Shown: one piece after another, positions 51,946 through 56,620 of the stretch
Numbering within the stretch: position 1 is the stretch's first letter
Layout of the letters: every line of letters starts with the position of its first letter
NCBI GenBank assembly: GCA_025964695.1
Contig: JAOPYK010000292.1
Coordinates: forward strand, 1-56,620
Reading direction: 5' to 3'
Source: Streptosporangiaceae bacterium
GTDB lineage: Bacteria > Actinomycetota > Actinomycetes > Streptosporangiales > Streptosporangiaceae
Length of the DNA stretch: 56,620 bases
The notes under the pieces: generated by a model
Database searches by the model: none
The model's input: the letters and a program-made list of their open reading frames with translations, nothing else
Told to the model about the DNA's origin: nothing
Position numbers and translations under genes: made by a program

Positions 51946-54171
51946 TCAGATGAGCTCGAGCGGATCGAGCTGAACGCGTACCGTCTCCGCGGTCTTGCGG
52001 GCGCTCCGCACCCCCTGGGCCGCCTTGAGCGCCTGGGCGAGCGCCGCCCCGGCCGACCGGGCCACCCGCACGAGCGCCCGCTCCTGCGTGTCGCCGTCCC
52101 GGTCCGCCGCCGGGACCGGGCCGAGGATCTCCGCCCCGTCCGGCAGCCGGACGGCCGCCAGCAGCTCGCGTACGGCCGCGGGGGTGCCGGTGAGCGAGGC
52201 CATCCGGGCCGCCGGAGGGAAGCCGAGCTCTCGCCGCTCGGCGAGCTGCCGTTCCGCCATGGTTGCCGGGTCCCAGCGGACCAGGGCCTGCACCGGCGGC
52301 AGGGCCCCGTCGGCCAGCACGACGACGTGGCCGCCCGCGCGGACCAGCGCGGCGGCGTTCATCCAGCGCCGCAGCGCCTCCTCGTCCGCGCGCAGATCCG
52401 GCCTTCCGAGCAGCGCCCAGCCGTCGAGCAGCAGCGCGGCCGCGTAGCCTTCGCCGGCCACCGGCTCGGCGCCCGGCGTGGCGACCACGAGGGCCCGCTC
52501 CTGGCCGACCTCGGCGAGGATCCCGTCCCTGCCTGAGGTCCGGACGCTGACCCCGGGGAAGGCTCTGCCCAGCTCCTCCGCGGTACGGCCCGCCCCGACC
52601 ACGACGGCGCGGACCTGGGCGCCACCGCATTCGGGACAGCGCCAGTCCCCCGCGATCCGGCCGCACCACCGGCAGTACGGGACCGCGTGGGACGAGCGCA
52701 TAGCCAGCGGCCCGGAGCATTCGGCGCACCGGGCGGAGCCCCGGCACCTTCCACAGGCGAGCGCGGGAAGATACCCCCTCCTGGGCACCTGCACCAGGAC
52801 CGGCCCGTGTTCCAGGGCCTGCCTGGCGGTACGGAACGCCAGGGCGGGCAGCCGGGCCGTCCTGGCCATCTCGTCCCGGGCCAGCTCCAGATCGTCCCCG
52901 GCCGGCCTGATCCGCGGCATGGTTCGGCGCAGCTCCGGCCGGCCGGGAACCAGCGGCCGGGCCCAGCCGGTCTCGATGAGCTGGCTGGCGTCGGTGGTCC
53001 TGGTGAACCCGCCGATGAGCGCACCCGCCCCGGCCCGGTGCGCGCGCAACGCCAACACCTCCCGCGCGTGCGGATAGGGCGCGTGCGGCTCGGCGTGCAC
53101 GTCGTCGCCGTCGTCCCAGAGCACGACTAGGCCGAGGTCCCGCACGGGCGCGAACATCGCCGCCCGGGTGCCGACGACCGCCCGCACCTGTCCCCTGCGC
53201 ACCTTGAGCCACCGGCGGTATCGTTCCGCCGGTCCCAGCTCCGCCGTCAGCGCGACGTGCAGGGGTTCGCCGATCCCACCCGCAACGCTCGGTCCCCCGG
53301 CCTCCATGGGCGCCCTCTCTGTGGGCAGGCTGGGCACTACCTCTGGCGGGGCGGCTTGGGCGGTGGCGGCGAGTTCGTCGGTGAGGGCGGCGTCCACCCG
53401 CGCCACGTCCCGGCCGTCGGCCACCACGACGAGCGCCCCGCGCCCGCCCGCCAGCGTGGCCCGTACGGCTCGCGCTACGGCCTGCGGCCAGTCCGGACCC
53501 GGCATGGCGGTCCACACCGCCCGGGGCGCCTTACCCTCGGCCAGGGCTGCCAGAAAGGACGGGCCCGCCGGATAGTCCGCCCATGGGCCGGGATCAGGCG
53601 GGGGGACGTCGGCCGGGCACGCCGCAGGCACCGTCTCCTGGGCCTCCGCACGGGCGTGCCGGGGCGGCACGGCGAGCCGGAGGACGTCGGCGAGGGTGCC
53701 GGCGTAGCGGTCGGCGACCTCGCGGGCGAGGGCGGCGATCTCGGGGGCCAGTACGGGCTCGGGTGAGGAGACCCGCTCCAGGAACGACAGTCGCCCGCCG
53801 TGGCCGCTCTCCTCGACGCGCTCCAGCAGGAACCCGTCGACGAGCTGCCCGGCGAACCGGATCCGCACCCGGCAGCCCGGCACCGCCGCGTCGTCCAGCG
53901 TCGTGGGGACCAGATAGTCGAAGGGGCGGTCCAGATGCGGCAGGGACATGTCCACGGCCACCCGGGCCACCGGAAGCCGGTCCGCGGCCTGCCGGGCCCC
54001 TTTGGCGCCCTTCCCGTTCTTGGCGGGCTTCTTGGCCGGGTTACTGGCCGGCTCACCGGCCGGCTCATCGGCCCGCCCGGCCTTGACGGTCCGGGCAGTC
54101 GTGCCGGTGGCCTGCGCGGGGAGGTCGTCCATCCCCGGCAGGAGCTCCATCTCACCGCCGCCGTTCGTCAC
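51946..54171 (-). CDS. priA: Primosomal protein N' (PriA), helicase-deficient actinobacterial form
   Basis: 741 aa. N-terminal PriA 3'-DNA-binding domain (RVAVDMSLPHLDRPFDYLVP, CRVRIRFAGQ...GF), helicase-like core and the central zinc region with paired Cys (CGRCRGSARCAEC, CRWCGRIAGDWRCPEC). Where helicase motif I (GxGKT) should be, the sequence reads AMPGPDWPQAV, and the DEEH box reads LWDDGDD; ATP-driven unwinding is therefore unlikely, as known for actinobacterial PriA. Extra basic Lys/Ala linker at ~30-60. GTG 54171 with GGAAGGGGG upstream. Confidence 0.92.
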   Translation of the reverse strand: MTNGGGEMELLPGMDDLPAQATGTTARTVKAGRADEPAGEPASNPAKKPAKNGKGAKGARQAADRLPVARVAVDMSLPHLDRPFDYLVPTTLDDAAVPGCRVRIRFAGQLVDGFLLERVEESGHGGRLSFLERVSSPEPVLAPEIAALAREVADRYAGTLADVLRLAVPPRHARAEAQETVPAACPADVPPPDPGPWADYPAGPSFLAALAEGKAPRAVWTAMPGPDWPQAVARAVRATLAGGRGALVVVADGRDVARVDAALTDELAATAQAAPPEVVPSLPTERAPMEAGGPSVAGGIGEPLHVALTAELGPAERYRRWLKVRRGQVRAVVGTRAAMFAPVRDLGLVVLWDDGDDVHAEPHAPYPHAREVLALRAHRAGAGALIGGFTRTTDASQLIETGWARPLVPGRPELRRTMPRIRPAGDDLELARDEMARTARLPALAFRTARQALEHGPVLVQVPRRGYLPALACGRCRGSARCAECSGPLAMRSSHAVPYCRWCGRIAGDWRCPECGGAQVRAVVVGAGRTAEELGRAFPGVSVRTSGRDGILAEVGQERALVVATPGAEPVAGEGYAAALLLDGWALLGRPDLRADEEALRRWMNAAALVRAGGHVVVLADGALPPVQALVRWDPATMAERQLAERRELGFPPAARMASLTGTPAAVRELLAAVRLPDGAEILGPVPAADRDGDTQERALVRVARSAGAALAQALKAAQGVRSARKTAETVRVQLDPLELI

Positions 54172-54319
54172 GCCCCCTTCCTAACAGAAACGCCGGACGG
54201 AACCGTACGACCGGCTCCCCCGCCATGACCCCGTGTAACCGGAAATGCCGCCGGGTAGGGAGGACTTCGGGGACTTCATGATCTTGGGGAGGTCATGGGG
54301 GAGACAGGGGGGAGAGCAG

Positions 54320-55909
54320 ATGAGCATGGTGGGAACCACAGCCAAGGCCTACATCGTCGGGGGTGGAATCGCCTCCCTCGCCGCGGCGGTCTTCCTGGTC
54401 AGGGACGGCGGTTTAAAGGGGGCCGACATCCGGATCCTCGAGGAGCTGCCGGTCGCCGGAGGCGCGCTCGACGGCTCGGGCGACCCCGAACACGGTTATG
54501 TGACCCGCGGCGGTCGGATGTTCGAGGAGGAGGCCTACGGCTGCCTCTGCGATCTGCTGGAGACGATTCCCACGCTCACGGATCCGGCGACATCGGTGCT
54601 GGCGGACATCCGGGAGTTCAACTCCACCTGGAAGACCCATGCCAGAGCCCGGCTGATAGACGAGAAGCACACCCTCGTCGACGCGGCCGACCTGGGCTTC
54701 ACCGTACGGGACCGGGCCGAGCTCACCAGGCTCATGGCGCTGCCCGAGCGCTCCATCGGCTCACGGCGCATCGACGAGTTCTTCTCACCGCACTTCTTCG
54801 AGACCAACTTCTGGGCGATGTGGCGCACGACCTTCGCCTTCCAGACCTGGTCGAGTGCCATCGAGCTGAAGCGTTATTTCCTGCGCTTCGCCCAGGAGTT
54901 CCCGCGGATCCACACCCTCGGCGGCGTCCGGCGGACCAGGCTCAACCAGTACGACTCGATCGTGCGTCCGATCCAGAGCTGGCTGGCCGATCAGGGCGTC
55001 GTCACCGAGTACGGCACGAAGGTCACCGACGTCGACTTCACCTCCGCCGGTGCCGACCGGCGGGCGATCAGGATCCACCTGGAGCGGGACGGCCGGCACA
55101 GCGCCTACGAGCTCGGGCCCGACGACTTGGCGTTCATCACCCTCGGCTCGATGACCTCCGACTCCGCGTACGGCGACGACGATCACGCTCCCGGGCTCAT
55201 CCGCGGCAAACGCGACGGCGGCTTCGCCCTGTGGGAGTGCATCGCTGGAAGGGCTCCGGACTTCGGTCGTCCGATGAGCTTCGCCGGCAACGTCGAGGAG
55301 TCCAAGTGGGAGTCGTTCACGCTGACCATGCGCAGCCCGCTGCTGCTGCACAGGATCGAGGAGTTCTCCGGAAACGCGCCAGGCACCGGCGCCCTGATGA
55401 CCTTCGTGGACTCCCGCTGGCTGATGTCGATCGTGGTACCGCACCAGCCGCACTTCGACGGCCAGCCCGACGACGTCTTCACGCTCTGGGGGTACGGGCT
55501 GTTCGTCGACGAGCCGGGTGACTTCATCGAGAAGAGGATGTCGGAGGCCACCGGCCAGGAACTTCTCACCGAGCTCGTGCACCATCTCGGGTTCGAGGAC
55601 GACCTGGGCGAGATCAGCGCCACGACCACGGTGATCCCGGTCATGATGCCGTACGTCACGAGCGCGTTCCAGCCGCGCGGCGTCGAGGACCGGCCGCTGG
55701 TCGTGCCCAGAGGCTCGAAGAACTTCGCCTTCCTCGGCCAGTACACCGAGATCCCGCAGGATGTGGTCTTCACCGTGGAGTACTCGGTGCGGGGCGCGAT
55801 GCACGGCGTCTACGCGCTGCTCAGCATCGACCGGCCGATCCCCGGGATCTACCACGCGATCACCGACCCCAGGGTCGCCTTCGGCGCGCTGAAGAAGGCG
55901 CTCAGCTGA
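54320..55909 (+). CDS. ohyA: Oleate hydratase
   Basis: 529 aa. FAD-dependent enzyme adding water to the cis-9 double bond of unsaturated fatty acids. FAD loop YIVGGGIASLAAAVFLVRDG at 11-30, GGRMFEEEAYGCLCDLLETIP (catalytic Glu region), NFWAMWRTTFAFQTWSSA, FALWECIA, and FTVEYSVRGAMHGVYAL at the end; this is a full-length member. ATG 54320 has GGAG 5 nt upstream. It lies in opposite orientation beyond priA, outside the conserved housekeeping order, so acquisition or insertion is likely. Confidence 0.92.
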   Translation: MSMVGTTAKAYIVGGGIASLAAAVFLVRDGGLKGADIRILEELPVAGGALDGSGDPEHGYVTRGGRMFEEEAYGCLCDLLETIPTLTDPATSVLADIREFNSTWKTHARARLIDEKHTLVDAADLGFTVRDRAELTRLMALPERSIGSRRIDEFFSPHFFETNFWAMWRTTFAFQTWSSAIELKRYFLRFAQEFPRIHTLGGVRRTRLNQYDSIVRPIQSWLADQGVVTEYGTKVTDVDFTSAGADRRAIRIHLERDGRHSAYELGPDDLAFITLGSMTSDSAYGDDDHAPGLIRGKRDGGFALWECIAGRAPDFGRPMSFAGNVEESKWESFTLTMRSPLLLHRIEEFSGNAPGTGALMTFVDSRWLMSIVVPHQPHFDGQPDDVFTLWGYGLFVDEPGDFIEKRMSEATGQELLTELVHHLGFEDDLGEISATTTVIPVMMPYVTSAFQPRGVEDRPLVVPRGSKNFAFLGQYTEIPQDVVFTVEYSVRGAMHGVYALLSIDRPIPGIYHAITDPRVAFGALKKALS

Positions 55910-56009
55910 AGGCGCCGTCCCCGCAACCCTGACGGGCGAGCGGCGCGCATCTCCGACACCGGCGCGGCACGGCCTCGCCTTTGGCGAGCGCCGGCCGAGT
56001 GCGCCCGCG

Positions 56010-56396
56010 CTAGCCGGGGACGCCGTAGCGGCTGAGCGGCATCAGGGTGGGCGGCCGCTCCGCTGCGAGGAACTCCAGGATGAGCCGGTTCACCAGGTCA
56101 GGCCGCTCCAGCGGCAGGGCGTGGGAGGCGCCGGGCACGACCGCCGGCTGGGCGTCGGCCACGGCCCGGACGACGGCGGCGCTGTGCTCGACCGTGACCA
56201 CGTCGTCGTCGCCCTGCATGACCAGTGTGGGCGCTTCGATCTTGGCGAGCTCCGCGAGGTCCAGGGCGGGCTCCTCCCGCCACAGCCGCATCATCTTGGC
56301 GAACACCACCGGGAAGTGGCCCGGGCCGTCCGGGGAGTACGGGTCGTAGCACATCCGCAGTTCCTCGGGCGGCTCCGCGGCCCACGCCTCGGTCAT
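56010..56396 (-). pseudogene. 5'-truncated alpha/beta hydrolase
   Basis: Only the last ~128 residues of an alpha/beta hydrolase are present: PPEELRMCYDPYSPDGPGHFPVVF, the IEAPTLVMQGDDDVVTVEHS strand with the acidic catalytic residue, and VPGASHALPLERPDLVNRLILEFL with the catalytic His. The nucleophile elbow and the first half of the fold are missing. Upstream of about 56396 the frame is Arg/Pro-rich and not hydrolase-like. Remnant or domain fragment. Confidence 0.7.
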
Positions 56397-56542
56397 CGCC
56401 TTGGACTCGGGACGCTCACCCGGCGATGGGACAGATCTCCAGAGGCGCCTCTCGGGCACCCCTGGAAGCGGCAGGCAGCGGCGGCCGAGCCCGGCGGCCG
56501 GCAGCACCTGTCGGCATCGGCGGCCGAGACGACAGCGCAAAA

Positions 56543-56580
56543 TGAAAGGCCCCGCAGACCTGGGTCGGCGGGGCCTTTCA
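56543..56580. terminator. Strong hairpin terminator
   Basis: Perfect 13-bp arms (56543-56555 / 56568-56580) with a 12-nt loop. On the minus strand a T-rich tail (CATTTTG) follows, so it probably ends a leftward gene beyond the right edge; metK is the usual neighbour of priA. Confidence 0.75.
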
Positions 56581-56620
56581 ACGCTGTGCGGGTACGGCGC
56601 GGGATGGATCAGAAACCGGC

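Noticed and set aside
49855-52536. An 893-codon + strand open frame opposite def, the acidic protein and priA
   Set aside because: Composition is that of an antisense shadow, and the minus-strand genes are well supported.

Overview
High-GC (roughly 70% G+C or more) actinobacterial chromosome. The likely group is Streptosporangiales (Streptosporangium/Nonomuraea-like). This rests on codon usage rich in GC3, GTG/TTG starts, short TANNNT boxes 7-9 nt upstream of start codons (leaderless transcripts), and the housekeeping order priA - X - def - fmt - rsmB - (PAP2) - rpe - RFN riboswitch - ribE - ribM - ribBA - ribH - hisG - PH. No rRNA, tRNA, CRISPR array, transposase or prophage was recognised. 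Two or three gene remnants and a small dispersed intercistronic repeat were found.

Left part (1-36.6 kb) is accessory metabolism. It starts with a D,D-carboxypeptidase and a DUF1906 glycosidase-like protein. Then come hyuA/hyuB (ATP-dependent cyclic-amide hydrolase family), a DsbA-family protein, an FKBP, a CoxG-like protein, two tandem polysaccharide deacetylases, and a molybdenum-hydroxylase operon (NCS2 permease - coxM - coxS - coxL). A PucR regulator sits divergently from three genes matching E. coli ylbF/fdrA/ylbE (AllH/AllF/AllG, oxamate carbamoyltransferase). Further right are an ECF42-type sigma factor with its DGPF/YCII partner, an aldehyde dehydrogenase, an AurF-like diiron protein with a palindromic promoter, an SDR, an epimerase, a DUF6986 aldolase-like protein, and a MarR-DoxX pair with a clear promoter and operator. 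The section ends with the molybdenum-hydroxylase maturation set mocA-xdhC-coxE-coxD.

Middle (36.6-40 kb) holds a Tat-type sulfite-oxidase-family molybdoenzyme, a selenium-binding/methanethiol-oxidase-family gene interrupted by one in-frame TGA, and a His-rich membrane protein. This looks like a small sulfur-oxidation module.

Right part (40-56.6 kb) is mainly housekeeping. It covers histidine and riboflavin synthesis, rpe, RsmB, formyl-Met processing (fmt, def) and a helicase-dead PriA. An oleate hydratase and a 5'-truncated hydrolase follow, apparently inserted beyond priA, and the window ends in a strong hairpin terminator.

Most interesting reading: the PucR-centred region could form one route for a cyclic N-compound (purine, hydantoin or parabanate type). 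Steps would be uptake by the NCS2 permease, hydroxylation by the CoxLMS-like enzyme (form-II motif, so probably not a CO dehydrogenase), ring opening by HyuAB, and carbamoyl phosphate release by AllFGH. This pathway is inference. The gene families and the gene order are directly visible.
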